Shown piece by piece: positions 1-8,181 of a DNA stretch of 64,000 nucleotides (the stretch's first letter is position 1; each line of letters opens with the position of its first letter). The position numbers were made by a program, and so were the translations under genes. Below the pieces are notes generated by a model. The model was not told where the DNA came from. It saw only the letters and a program-made list of their open reading frames with translations, and did no database searches. The DNA comes from DASXRC01 sp036506495 (GTDB taxonomy: Bacteria; Actinomycetota; Actinomycetes; Mycobacteriales; Micromonosporaceae): positions 1-64,000 of the forward strand of contig DASXRQ010000232.1 in the NCBI GenBank assembly GCA_036506495.1. Reading direction: 5' to 3'.

Positions 1-231
1 GGCGCCGAGTGTGACGGGGACAAGGACTGGGATGGCCAGCATGTAAAGCAGGACGTGCTCGTGGCGCAGCGGCACCGATGCGGAGGTCGGCAACGCGAAG
101 ACCTGGACCAGCGGCTGGATGAGGAAGATCAGGGGGAGGATGGCGATGGCGAAGATGATGTTGGTGTTGCGCCGGTACTCGCTCATCTCCTTGCGGACGA
201 TTGCTCGGACGCGCCGCGTGTGCGGCCTCAT
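1..231 (-). CDS. ABC-2 type transporter permease, N-terminal part (cut by window edge)
   Basis: The ATG at 231 overlaps the stop of the ATPase gene upstream (ATGA), so the two are translationally coupled. The 77 visible residues start with a short basic stretch (MRPHTRRVRAIVRKEMSEY), then a hydrophobic segment around residues 27-45 and another at the end. A cytoplasmic KE-type amphipathic start followed by a first membrane helix and an extracytoplasmic loop is typical of ABC-2/NatB-type exporter permeases. The rest lies outside the window. With the neighbouring ATPase it should form an exporter; the substrate cannot be told. Confidence 0.8.
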   Translation of the reverse strand, partial: MRPHTRRVRAIVRKEMSEYRRNTNIIFAIAILPLIFLIQPLVQVFALPTSASVPLRHEHVLLYMLAIPVLVPVTLGA

Positions 232-1211
232 CGCGGGTCCGCCTCATGGTCCTGATCGATCAACGTCAGGTAGACGTCCTCGAGCGAATGGCGCGATGGG
301 CTGATCGACAATACGTCCGCTCCCGCGTTCACCAGGGCTCGGGTGACACTCGGCGCCGCAACGGCGCCGTCGGACACGGCGAGGACGTACCCGGCCACAC
401 CGTCCTGGTGCCAGCCATCGACGGCAGGCAGTCCCGAGAAGACGGAATCCGGGTCGAGGAGCGGCGCGGCGGTCTTGATCATCAGCGCCCGCTCAAACTG
501 TTGGTCGCGCAGGTCGTTGGGTCGACCGATGGTGCGCAACGTTGTACTCAGAATCGCCACGCGGTCGCAGAGCCGCTCGGCCTCCTCTAGGCGATGCGTG
601 GTCAGAAAGATGGTCGTACCGTGCTGGCGCAGCCCGTCGATCAGGTCATGAACGTCGCGCGCCGCGGCCGGATCCAGTCCCGCCGTCGGCTCGTCCAGGA
701 ATAGCACCTCCGGGTCGCTCAGAAGCGCCCGTGCCAGCGCCACCCGCTGCCGCAAGCCCTTGGACAAGGTGCCGCAGGGGTCCCGTACCCGCCCCACCAG
801 GTTGACCGCCCGCAACACCTGATCGATGCGATCCGACGCGTGAGGAACTTCGTACAGGTCCGCAAAACACCGCAAGTTCTCGCCCACACTCAGCCGCAGG
901 TACACGCCCGGCGACTCGGGCATGATGGCGATCCTGCGGCGGATCTCCACCCCGTTCTCCGGCTTCAACGGGAGCCCGGCCACCGTCGCCGAGCCCGACG
1001 TCGGCGCGAGGAGAGTGCCGAGCGTCCGCACCGTTGTTGTCTTCCCGGCACCGTTCGGCCCGAGGAAGCCGAACACCTCGCCGTACCCGACGTCGAAAGA
1101 CACGTCATCGAAGGCAACCCGACCACCAAAGCGCTTGCCCAGACGGCGAACAGAGATCGCGGGGGCATTCCTCTTGCGGTCCGCTACCGCGGACGTTTCC
1201 TCGAGCACCAC
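228..1211 (-). CDS. ABC transporter ATP-binding protein (ABC-2/NatA type)
   Basis: ATPase subunit of an exporter, 327 residues. The Walker A motif GPNGAGKTT is at residues 51-59, the signature is the LSKGLRQRVALARAL stretch, and Walker B is VLFLDEP followed by the H-loop in LTTHRLEE. The region after the nucleotide-binding domain (about residues 240-327) is the extended C-terminal part common in NatA/CcmA-type exporters. The GTG at 1211 follows a GGAGG at 1216-1220; a second GTG at 1208 has better spacing, so the start is uncertain by one codon. It overlaps the permease gene by 4 bases. Substrate unknown; such pairs export drugs, lipids or sodium. Confidence 0.9.
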   Translation of the reverse strand: MVLEETSAVADRKRNAPAISVRRLGKRFGGRVAFDDVSFDVGYGEVFGFLGPNGAGKTTTVRTLGTLLAPTSGSATVAGLPLKPENGVEIRRRIAIMPESPGVYLRLSVGENLRCFADLYEVPHASDRIDQVLRAVNLVGRVRDPCGTLSKGLRQRVALARALLSDPEVLFLDEPTAGLDPAAARDVHDLIDGLRQHGTTIFLTTHRLEEAERLCDRVAILSTTLRTIGRPNDLRDQQFERALMIKTAAPLLDPDSVFSGLPAVDGWHQDGVAGYVLAVSDGAVAAPSVTRALVNAGADVLSISPSRHSLEDVYLTLIDQDHEADPR

Positions 1212-1260
1212 ATAGCCTCCTCGCAGAGCCGATGAGCAACTTCAATTCTCTCCCCGAGGC

Positions 1261-1446
1261 TCAACTCGAGATGGCCACCGGGATGCGGTCCACGGCCAGT
1301 TCCGCGACGACCGGTAGATCATTTTGGAGGACATTCTCCCGGGCGAAGTACGCCGCGGCCCGGCGCAGGGTCTCGTTCTCGACCTGAAGCGGCCGCTTGT
1401 CCCGGCGCAGCGCCGCGAGCTCCCTGCGTTCCCGGCTCGTCAGACC
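1261..1446 (-). pseudogene. IS3-family transposase fragment (OrfA end fused to OrfB start)
   Basis: On the minus strand one open frame reads GREGLTSRERRELAALRRD, continues through a leucine-zipper-like LQVENETLRRAAAYFAREN and ends in VVAELAVDRIPVAISS before a stop at 1261-1263. The first part is the typical C-terminal end of IS3-family OrfA. The last part resembles the OrfB beginning (the 'V.ELA.DGIPVA' stretch before CRVL). No N-terminal helix-turn-helix and no DDE domain remain. The fragment abuts the truncated histidine kinase, so an insertion followed by decay probably removed the kinase's 5' part. Confidence 0.7.
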
Positions 1447-1532
1447 CTCCCGCCCAGAGGTGGGATGAGCTACCGGTCGAGTACGAACCAGTAGGTCACC
1501 GTCGGTCCTTGGGCGGCCAGGCCACCGCCTAA

Positions 1533-1823
1533 GGACTCGTACAGCGTTCGCGCCGGGTCGCCTACTTCGTCGTCTCCGAGGCGCTCACCAACGTCGCCAA
1601 GCACGCGCAGGCCAGCCGGGCCGAGGTCACCGTGCACCGTCGCGACGACCGGCTCCGCCTGACCGTGACCGACGACGGCAAGGGCGGCGCCGATGCCGGT
1701 GGCGACGGCAGCGGACTGCGCGGCCTGGCCCAGCGGGTCGCCGCCCTCGACGGCACACTGCACGTCCACAGCCCGTTGGGCGGTCCTACCATGATGACCG
1801 TGGAGCTGCCATGCGAATCGTGA
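1533..1823 (+). pseudogene. Histidine kinase remnant (HATPase domain only)
   Basis: The frame after a stop at 1530-1532 gives AYFVVSEALTNVAKHAQA (N-box), then VTDDGKGGA (G1-type box) and GSGLRGLAQRVAALDGTL (G2-type box), ending in TMMTVELP. This is the C-terminal ATP-binding part of a NarL-type two-component kinase (HATPase_c of the DesK/NarX group). The sensor and HisKA_3 regions are missing; upstream sequence changes to an IS3 fragment. The 3' end overlaps the response regulator gene by 13 bases, the normal layout of such pairs. No suitable start codon with a ribosome binding site is present, so it is very likely dead. Confidence 0.8.
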
Positions 1824-2453
1824 TCGCCGAGGACTCCGTGCTGCTGCGCGCGGGCCTCACCACGCTGCTGACCAGCGCCGGGTTCGAGGTGGTCGAGGCG
1901 GTGGCCGACGCGGACGCGCTGCTGCGCGCCGTCGACGAGCGCCGGCCGGACCTCATCGTCGTCGACGTACGGATGCCGCCGACGCACACCGACGAGGGCA
2001 TCCGGGCCGCGCTGGTGATCCGGCGCCAGTACCCGGAGGTAGCCGTGCTGGTGCTCTCGCAGTACGTGGAGGAGCGCGACGCCACCGACCTGCTGTCCGC
2101 TCGTACGAGTGCCGTCGGGTACCTGTTGAAGGACCGGGTGGCCCACGTCTCGGACTTCCTGGACGCTGTGCGCCCGCGTCGCCGCCGGCGGCACGGCGCT
2201 CGACCCGGAGGTCGTCGCACAGCTGCTCGTGCGGCACGGCACCGAACCGACGGACCGGCTCACCCCGCGCGAGCTCGCCGTGCTGCGGTTGATGGCCGAA
2301 GGCAAGTCCAACACCGGCATCACCGAGGCGCTGAACGTCAGCCGCAGCGCTGTGGAGAAGTACATCAGCAACATCTTCACCAAGCTCGACCTGCCACCGA
2401 CCGACACCGACCACCGGCGTGTCCTGGCCGTCCTGCGGTATCTGCGGGTCTGA
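1811..2453 (+). pseudogene. NarL/LuxR-type response regulator, frameshifted
   Basis: The receiver domain reads normally from the ATG at 1811 (MRIVIAEDSVLLRAGL, acidic pocket ED, phosphoacceptor D in VVDVRMPP, K in LLKDRV). After 'FLDAV' the frame is lost at about 2170-2176, where a run of three C appears to carry one extra base. The continuation in the next frame is perfect: RVAAGGTALDPEVV, then the LuxR helix-turn-helix LTPRELAVLRLMAEGKSN and VEKYISNIFTKL, stop at 2451-2453. Together they make a standard regulator of about 213 residues. Because the partner kinase is truncated, a real inactivating mutation is plausible, but a base-call error cannot be excluded. Confidence 0.8.
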
Positions 2454-2702
2454 CCGGGACGCCGACCGCCAGTATGGGTGTGGACCTGGGCCGCGACAAC
2501 TCCGGCGAGCTGGGCCAGAACACGTCCTCCACGGCGGTGACGACGCCGCTGCGGTGCTGATGTCGATGCCCCGCAGCCCACCGGCGTGCCGCAGTTCCTG
2601 AACTCGGCCTGGACCGACGCCCCCGCCCATCGCGGCGATCTCATACCTGCGGGCGGGCGCGGCGTAAGCGCCCGACGGGACCTGGCTCGACTCAGCCGGC
2701 CG

Positions 2703-3302
2703 TCACGGGATGAGCAGGCCCCAGTAGGCCGCCCAGGGTAGGAACAGTAGGCCTGCGGCGACGAGCAAGCCGAGCCACACGTGGTGGGCGCGGGTGAGAT
2801 TGCGGTGGTCACGTCGCCATGCCACCGCGGTGGAGAGTGTCGCGGCCACGGTGGCGACGGCGAGGAGTTGCAGGATGAGCCAGGGTATCGGTCGGCCGCC
2901 CAGGACGGGCCCGACTATGTTCGCCGCGGTCACTATCATGAACAAGGCGTACATGACGAACCCCACCGTGGTCGTTAGGCCAGTGGCTGCCAGAAGCCGT
3001 GCGGGACGCCGTACCGGCATCGCCCCGCGCCGGCCGCGTATGCGGCGTACGGCGGCGGTGAGCGGGTATCCGGCGAAGGCCACCAGAAACAGGACGAGGG
3101 CAGCGAGTTGGAGCCAGGGGGATTCGTACCAGGCCAATGGCTTCACGGCGCTGCTCGGCCGGTCGTGGTGCGGGGCCGGGTCGGCGCTGGCTTTGGGCGG
3201 GCCGTCGGCGAGATCATCGATCCAGGACGCTTCGTAGTCGCCGTAGTCGGCTGGGAGGCTGTTGATCCGGTCGAAGCCGCCGTTGGCGGTGAGGTTCCTC
3301 GC
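2703..3302 (-). pseudogene. Membrane tail of a serine hydrolase (beta-lactamase-like) protein, 5' truncated
   Basis: An open frame runs from just after a stop at 3303-3305 down to 2703 and encodes a soluble linker (ITANGGF-type text, DYGDYEASWIDDLADGPP) followed by a segment starting KPLAWYESPWLQ with four to five hydrophobic helices. That layout, WYE/YE before a membrane region with PWLQL, is typical of the C-terminal portion of actinobacterial class-C beta-lactamase-like membrane proteins. The catalytic SxxK domain is absent. A GTG at 3146 could start a 147-residue membrane protein, but the coding text continues upstream of it, so I read this as a remnant. Family assignment is from memory of the tail region, moderate certainty. 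Confidence 0.5.
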
Positions 3303-3337
3303 CTACCTCGACCAGTAAACCCGACGGAGTACGCGAC

Positions 3338-3515
3338 CCGGCACGCTGATCGAGATCTTCCGGGCCCCGCGCAGCTGGGTCGAGAAGGCGTACCCAACCT
3401 GACCTACCTCAACGAGGTCGGCAAGGGCGGCCACTTCGCCGCCTGGGAAGAGCCCGAGCTGTTCGCGACCGAGATGCGGGCGGCGGGTGACAGCTTCGGT
3501 TGGACGACAGGAGAC
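3338..3515 (+). pseudogene. Epoxide hydrolase C-terminal remnant, frameshifted
   Basis: In one frame the sequence reads LIEIFRAPRSWVEKAYP. After a missing base near 3391 it continues in another frame as NLTYLNEVGKGGHFAAWEEPEL and FATEMRAA. The GGHFAAWEEPEL motif carries the catalytic histidine region of the alpha/beta-hydrolase epoxide hydrolase family, and the text before it matches the usual last 50 residues. The N-terminal part, nucleophile and lid are gone, and the end runs into IS-like repeat sequence. It is clearly a dead fragment in a decayed zone. Confidence 0.7.
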
Positions 3516-3585
3516 TATTGGGGAATCCCACGGTGCCACGCAGCCGGGGAGGCCACGACGTTGATCCTGACAATCCGGGGAGGCC

Positions 3586-3738
3586 ACGCCTTGGCCTGGC
3601 GCACCTCCCGAGCCGGCGCGGTGCGCGAACGAGCAGCCGCTCCAGCCCAACCCGCTGCCCACGCGTCAACTCCAAAGCCCCAGCCGCAGCCACCATCCCA
3701 CCCACGACTACAACAGATCACTATTTAAGCGACACACC
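3586..3738 (-). repeat. IS630-type end, direct repeat copy 1 (153 bp)
   Basis: Almost identical to 4474-4626 in the same orientation, with only a few substitutions. On the minus strand it encodes the start of a transposase-like protein (GALELTRGQRVGLERLL, then in another frame VRQAKAW). The right-hand end shares the bases before and through GCGACACACC with copy 2, after which the two flanks differ, so this is the likely IS terminus. No complete transposase remains. Confidence 0.75.
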
Positions 3739-3761
3739 GCTCGTCTGCCCTATCCGGGCGG

Positions 3762-3767
3762 TACTCT
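3762..3767 (+). promoter_or_regulatory. -10 hexamer of a probable leaderless promoter
   Basis: TACTCT (TANNNT type) lies 7 bases before the GTG at 3775, so transcription would start at or next to the start codon of the DHFR-domain gene. Confidence 0.45.
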
Positions 3768-3774
3768 TACGAAA

Positions 3775-4323
<549 letters not shown>

Positions 4324-4361
4324 CCATCGGGCTTGTAGCCCGAGTCGGCCGCATCATGGAG

Positions 4362-4593
4362 CCCTGGTTCGCGGCTCTCGAGCGCCCCACCGCAGCGGTT
4401 CCCTCCGCGGCGAACCGGCTCCGCCACCGACGAGCGATCTCGGCGTTCGAAACACCGTCCGTGGCCCACAACAACGCCTTGGCCTGGCGCACCTCCCGAG
4501 CCGGCGCGGTGCGCGAACGAGCAGCCGCTCCAGCTCAACCCGCTGCCCACGCGTCATCTCCAAAGCCCCAGCCGCAGCCACCATCCCACCCAC
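4362..4593 (-). pseudogene. IS630-type transposase N-terminal fragment, frameshifted
   Basis: From the right end the minus strand reads GALEMTRGQRVELERLLVRAP. It then continues in a second frame as VRQAKALLWATDGVSNAEIARRW and RSRFAAEGTAAVGRS. This is the helix-turn-helix part of IS630-family transposases (tail '...WRSRFAAEG...GVGR'). The recognition-helix part between EIARR and WRSRF appears deleted, and the DDE domain is missing. It overlaps the 153-bp repeat copy 2, so this copy retains slightly more of the element than copy 1. Confidence 0.7.
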
Positions 4594-4626
4594 GACTACA
4601 ACAGATCACTATTTTTGCGACACACC
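4474..4626 (-). repeat. IS630-type end, direct repeat copy 2 (153 bp)
   Basis: Same length and orientation as 3586-3738, differing at only a few positions. It carries the IS terminus (ending GCGACACACC) and the first residues of the transposase. The sequence to the right (ACTAGGGTTCG) differs from that following copy 1 (GCTCGTCTGCC), marking the outer border. Confidence 0.75.
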
Positions 4627-4717
4627 ACTAGGGTTCGTGCGGCGTGAGCGATGCCGACGTGGATGCACTGTTTGACGAAGGCTCCGCCGGTACGTCCGGC
4701 TGACCAACCAACACCGT

Positions 4718-5404
4718 TCATGCCGGTCTTTCCGTGTCGGGCACGAATACGACGCAGCAGTGGCCTGGCTGGGGGTCGAGGACTGGCCGGAGGGTGTTTG
4801 CACCAGAGCCGCCGGTCAACCCCTCAGCGATGGCCAGGTTGGTACCGCACACCAGCGGTCGGTGCATGTCGATCAGTGCATCGAACGGGCAGTTGCGGAG
4901 GCGGATCGTTCCCGTTGGGTCGGTGACGGGCTCGTAGCCACCTGCCTTCAACGCGGCAGTCAGCCGCCAGACAGGCGCGCCGCGTCGCCTCGCAATGCCA
5001 AGCTGCTCGCCCAGCTCGCGTGCTGCTTCCTGGAGCGGGGCGGGTACGGGGTTGTCGCCAGTCCTTTCCAGCGCTGACGCGAAGAGCCTCGCGACACGCT
5101 CGTAACGGCGATCTGGCAGCGAGATGCTGAACTCCCGGTCGGCGCGCCAATAGACACGCGCCGGACGGCCGGCGCCCGGGCCGGCTCGTCCGCTCAAGCG
5201 TCGATACCCACTGTCCAACAGTCCGGCCGCGGCGAGTCGGTCGAGATGAAAGGTGGCCAGCGCGCGGGTGATCTTGAGCGCGTTGGCCGCCTGCTCCCGA
5301 CCCACCGGACGAGCCTGCGAAACCACCCAATCGTAGAGGTCACGCCGGACAGGCTCGACGAGCAAACCGAGGGCGACAAGATCTCGGTCTCTGCCGTCCG
5401 TCAT
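4718..5404 (-). CDS. ArsR-type winged-helix regulator with C-terminal cysteine cluster
   Basis: 228 residues. The N-terminal part is a winged helix (EPVRRDLYDWVVSQ, GREQAANALKITRALATFHLDRLAAAGLL, about residues 17-65). A wing-like RAGPGAGRPARVYW follows. The C-terminal half has Cys172 in RNCPFDAL, Cys186 in LVCGTNLAI, and Cys216-Cys217 in PGHCC. This spacing resembles the SufR-like group of ArsR/DeoR-type regulators that can bind an iron-sulfur cluster; whether this one does is inference. It is divergent from a truncated haemoglobin gene with a 250-bp regulatory gap, which suggests NO, redox or iron sensing. Confidence 0.8.
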   Translation of the reverse strand: MTDGRDRDLVALGLLVEPVRRDLYDWVVSQARPVGREQAANALKITRALATFHLDRLAAAGLLDSGYRRLSGRAGPGAGRPARVYWRADREFSISLPDRRYERVARLFASALERTGDNPVPAPLQEAARELGEQLGIARRRGAPVWRLTAALKAGGYEPVTDPTGTIRLRNCPFDALIDMHRPLVCGTNLAIAEGLTGGSGANTLRPVLDPQPGHCCVVFVPDTERPA

Positions 5405-5411
5405 GATCGAA

Positions 5412-5492
5412 CTCTATCACCTCGCGGGACTGCCGATACAGTTGACACCTCGCTCGGGCCGCGTGTATCACTAGCTAGTACTAACGATAGAG
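5412..5492. promoter_or_regulatory. Operator candidates between regulator and haemoglobin
   Basis: The divergent gap has a perfect 10-bp palindrome ACTAGCTAGT at 5470-5479, overlapping TAGTACTA at 5476-5483, in otherwise GC-rich sequence. A wider inverted pair, CTCTATC at 5412-5418 and GATAGAG at 5486-5492, frames the gap. Either could be bound by the regulator at 4718-5404. Assignment is by position only. Confidence 0.4.
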
Positions 5493-5654
5493 CGCGGAGC
5501 AACTGGTATTTCTGTACCTGCCGTCGTGACGCGAGTCGGCCCGGAGGGCGAGGGCCAACGGGGCCGTCGACGTGGCAGCACCCACGCCGGCGAGATGATC
5601 TCGAACCCAAAGCCATGTGTCCACATAGCACCCACCAGTGGAGGTGGCCGAACA

Positions 5655-6098
5655 ATGGCCGAGGCAAGCCTGTATGAAGAGCTTGGTGGCGTATTCGCCA
5701 TCGCAGCAGTCGTTGACCACTTCAGCGATGCGGTCGTGCAGAACCCGATCGTCGGTCAACGGTCGGAGAACCCGGCCCTCCGGGACTGGCACACAAACAA
5801 TCTGGGCAGACTGCCGGGTCTGAAATTCATGCGTACGCTGTGGGTCTGCGCTGTGGCGGGCGGGCCATTCCAATTCTCCGCGACGAGGCCGGGCAGCACC
5901 GTCCTCGGTCTCGAGGAAGCCCATCGCAATCTGCGGATCTCTCCAGCGGAGTTCGATGAAGTCGCGGCTGAACTCGCGCGCACCCTGGACTCCTTCAAAG
6001 TGCCCGAGCAGGAGAAGGAGGAGGTGCTTGCCGCGTTTGCGGCGCACAAGGGCGAAGTGACCGAGGGATACATGGCGGCCGCCGCGGCCGACTGCTGA
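5655..6098 (+). CDS. Group 1 truncated haemoglobin
   Basis: 147 residues of the 2-on-2 globin fold: LYEELGGVFAIAAVVDHF at the start, then RMLW-like helix text and the proximal histidine in LEEAHRNLRIS. It binds haem and oxygen or NO; family members scavenge NO or move electrons. The ATG at 5655 follows GGAGGTGG at 5639-5646, which decides this start over upstream in-frame codons. The divergent cysteine-rich ArsR-type regulator is the likely controller. No reductase is fused or adjacent. Confidence 0.9.
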   Translation: MAEASLYEELGGVFAIAAVVDHFSDAVVQNPIVGQRSENPALRDWHTNNLGRLPGLKFMRTLWVCAVAGGPFQFSATRPGSTVLGLEEAHRNLRISPAEFDEVAAELARTLDSFKVPEQEKEEVLAAFAAHKGEVTEGYMAAAAADC

Positions 6099-6120
6099 CG
6101 GCTGACCGCTGACGGCTGAC
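6094..6120. repeat. Short tandem repeat after the haemoglobin gene
   Basis: GCTGACGGCTGAC occurs twice, at 6094-6106 and 6108-6120, beginning within the last codons of the haemoglobin gene. It looks like a slipped duplication. The rest of the gap to 6353 shows no recognised feature. Confidence 0.5.
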
Positions 6121-6353
6121 GAGCGCCAGCGATTGGCCAAGGTTAGGCAGTCGCATCGCGTTGCCGGCCCGTCCGCCTCGTCTGCGTACGCCACCGCTTG
6201 CGAGCGGCGCCGGTCAGAGCTGAACGAGCCGCATCCTCGCGTGGCGTCGGGCGCGGGTGGGAACGCCGCGGCCAGGGCGTCAGTGTCGAAGGTGCACCCC
6301 TCGGCGAGACCGCCGGGCGGTCGACGGTCAGCGGAGAGAATAACCTGGATTAG

Positions 6354-7199
6354 GTGGCGGCCGGACGAATGGTGGATGCTGGCGTGCCGGGCGAGTGGTC
6401 CCGGATGCTGCGTGATCCCAGGCTGCCAGGCGTTGAGGCGCTGCAGGCACATTTCGTGCGGTACCGGTACGCGCCGCATTGGCATGACACGGTGTGCATT
6501 GCCGTCGTCCGCAGCGGTGCGGCGGCGTTTGACTGCGCCGGGCGCCACCACGTGGCGCCAGCTGGGAGCGTCTTCGTGATCCCGGCCGGAGAGATCCACA
6601 CGGGTGAGCCGGCGGCGCCGGCCGGGCTGAACTATCGGGTGTTGTATGTCGATCGGGACCGGATCGCCGAGCTACTCGAGGGTGGGTGGGTGGCGCCGAA
6701 GATGAATCCAGCCGATGTCGTTCACCGGCGTACCGGCGCCGGGTCATCGCTTGCCTGGTTCCACCGCGCGATGGTCGGCGCCGCGACCTCACTTGAGCGC
6801 GAGCATGCGCTGCTCACCAGCGTCGCCACAGTGGCGCGCGAGTTCGGCGGCCTGAATCTGCGCGATGACCCGCCGCCGGAGCATCGGGCCGTCCGGCGGG
6901 CTCGCGACTATCTGGACACACACGCCACCGATTCGGTGACGCTGCGGGAACTCGCTGAGGTGGCGGGGCTCAGCATGTACCGGCTCGCTCGCACCTTCGG
7001 TGCCCAGGTCGGAATGCCGCCGCACGCCTACCAGGTGCAGCTGCGGGTGTTGCTCGCCAAGCGGTTGCTCGAGGCGGGCCGGTCGATCGGTGAGACCGCG
7101 GTCGCCTGCGGCTTCTATGACCAGGCGCACCTCACCAACCAGTTCAAGCGGCGGGTCGGCGTCACGCCGGGACACTTCGTTCGCGGCATCGTCGGCTGA
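6354..7199 (+). CDS. AraC-family transcriptional regulator (cupin sensor domain)
   Basis: 281 residues. The N-terminal AraC_binding cupin has APHWHDTVCIAVVRSGAAAF and the PAGSVFVIPAGEIHTGEP turn (residues about 40-85). The C-terminal double helix-turn-helix (about residues 180-280) has VTLRELAEVAGLSMYRLARTF and IGETAVACGFYDQAHLTNQFKRRVGVTPG. The GTG at 6354 follows TAACCT (6341-6346) by 7 bases, suggesting a leaderless transcript. It lies 49 bases ahead of the MetE-like genes on the same strand and probably controls them in response to a small ligand. Confidence 0.9.
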   Translation: MAAGRMVDAGVPGEWSRMLRDPRLPGVEALQAHFVRYRYAPHWHDTVCIAVVRSGAAAFDCAGRHHVAPAGSVFVIPAGEIHTGEPAAPAGLNYRVLYVDRDRIAELLEGGWVAPKMNPADVVHRRTGAGSSLAWFHRAMVGAATSLEREHALLTSVATVAREFGGLNLRDDPPPEHRAVRRARDYLDTHATDSVTLRELAEVAGLSMYRLARTFGAQVGMPPHAYQVQLRVLLAKRLLEAGRSIGETAVACGFYDQAHLTNQFKRRVGVTPGHFVRGIVG

Positions 7200-7248
7200 G
7201 GGCAACTGTCGCCAAGACCGAGACGCTGCCGGCCGCCATGCTGGCGGC

Positions 7249-8181
7249 ATGACCGAGATCGGCTGCTATCAGCATGGCCTGTATCCGCGGTCGGAGGAGC
7301 TGGTCACCGCCACCAGGGACGTCGAACGAGGCCGGCAACCGGCCCGCGTTGCCGAGGCGCAGCAGGCCGTCGATCGCGCGGAGTTCATCGCCCTGCAGCG
7401 CGAGGCCGGGCTCTCCTTCGTCTCGTCCGGATTTCTGTCCTGGGCCGACGTCTTCCGGCCCCTCGTCGAGGCCTGCCCTGGTCTGGCCACCGGCCCGCTG
7501 GTTCGCTGGTTCGACAACAACATGTTCGCACGGACACCAGTGGTGTGCGGTCCACTCGAGCTGGACAGGGATCTGTTCGCGGTCGAGCGGACCGAGGTCG
7601 GCCTGCTCCCCGGGCCGTACACCTTCTCGCGCATGGCCGTCGGCGCCGGTGACCGGGAGAAGTTGATGGCGGCGCTGGCGCGCGACCTCCTGCGTCCGGC
7701 CGCCGAGGAGTTCGCGCGGCGAGGTGCGCGGCTCGTGCACCTCCAGGAACCGTGGCTGGCCGCACACGGCATCGACGAAGAGATCTGGCCAGCCCTGGCG
7801 TCTGCGGTGCGGGTCATCGGGGACGGCTTGGGCGTGCGGCTCGTCGTACACACCTATTTCGGCGATGCTGGACCGTTGGTCAGCTGGCTCAACCGGCTGC
7901 CGGTCGACGCTGTCGGCGTCGACCTGACCGAGACCGACGTCGCCACCCTCGCCGGGACATGGCAGACCGGCCTGCTGCTCGGCTGCATGGACGGGCGCTC
8001 GTCGCTGGTCGAGAGCGTCGACCAGACAGTCGCGCTGGCCGCGAAGATCCTCGAGGAGGCGCGGCCGCCCCTGCTCCTGCTGTCGTCCAACTGCGACCTC
8101 GACCTGTTGCCAAGGTCGCTGGCCGACAGCAAGATTCGCGTCCTGGGGACGGCGACCCGGCAACTACGCGAGGTGGTTTGA
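7249..8181 (+). CDS. MetE-core/methionine synthase-like protein (archaeal MetE type)
   Basis: 310 residues, about the size of the C-terminal half of cobalamin-independent methionine synthase. TIM-barrel-type motifs include LLPGPYTFSRMA, RLVHLQEPWLA, VVHTYFGD and LPVDAVGVDLTETD, as in archaeal core MetE proteins. The family's zinc site is usually H-x-C plus a late Cys; here the first position is His201-Thr-Tyr with no Cys at +2, and Cys282 sits in SSNCDLDLLP. The metal site may therefore be altered. The ATG at 7249 gives a full-length core. The gene overlaps the next by one base (TGATG), so the two are coupled. A methyl- or alkyl-transfer role to or from a thiol is inferred. Confidence 0.8.
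   Translation: MTEIGCYQHGLYPRSEELVTATRDVERGRQPARVAEAQQAVDRAEFIALQREAGLSFVSSGFLSWADVFRPLVEACPGLATGPLVRWFDNNMFARTPVVCGPLELDRDLFAVERTEVGLLPGPYTFSRMAVGAGDREKLMAALARDLLRPAAEEFARRGARLVHLQEPWLAAHGIDEEIWPALASAVRVIGDGLGVRLVVHTYFGDAGPLVSWLNRLPVDAVGVDLTETDVATLAGTWQTGLLLGCMDGRSSLVESVDQTVALAAKILEEARPPLLLLSSNCDLDLLPRSLADSKIRVLGTATRQLREVV

Noticed and set aside
1470..1560. Minus-strand text ARTLYESLGGGLAAQGPTVTYWF resembling a GNAT C-terminus
   Set aside because: Too short (about 30 residues), and it lies partly opposite the histidine kinase remnant; I could not support it.
2454..2702. Frame with AVPQFLNSAWTDAPAH after the response regulator
   Set aside because: No recognisable family and no start; treated as decayed sequence.
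6099..6353. Minus-strand text PPGGLAEGCTFDTDALAAAFPP in the gap before the AraC gene
   Set aside because: Looks gene-like in composition, but matches no family I know and has no start or stop in sensible places.
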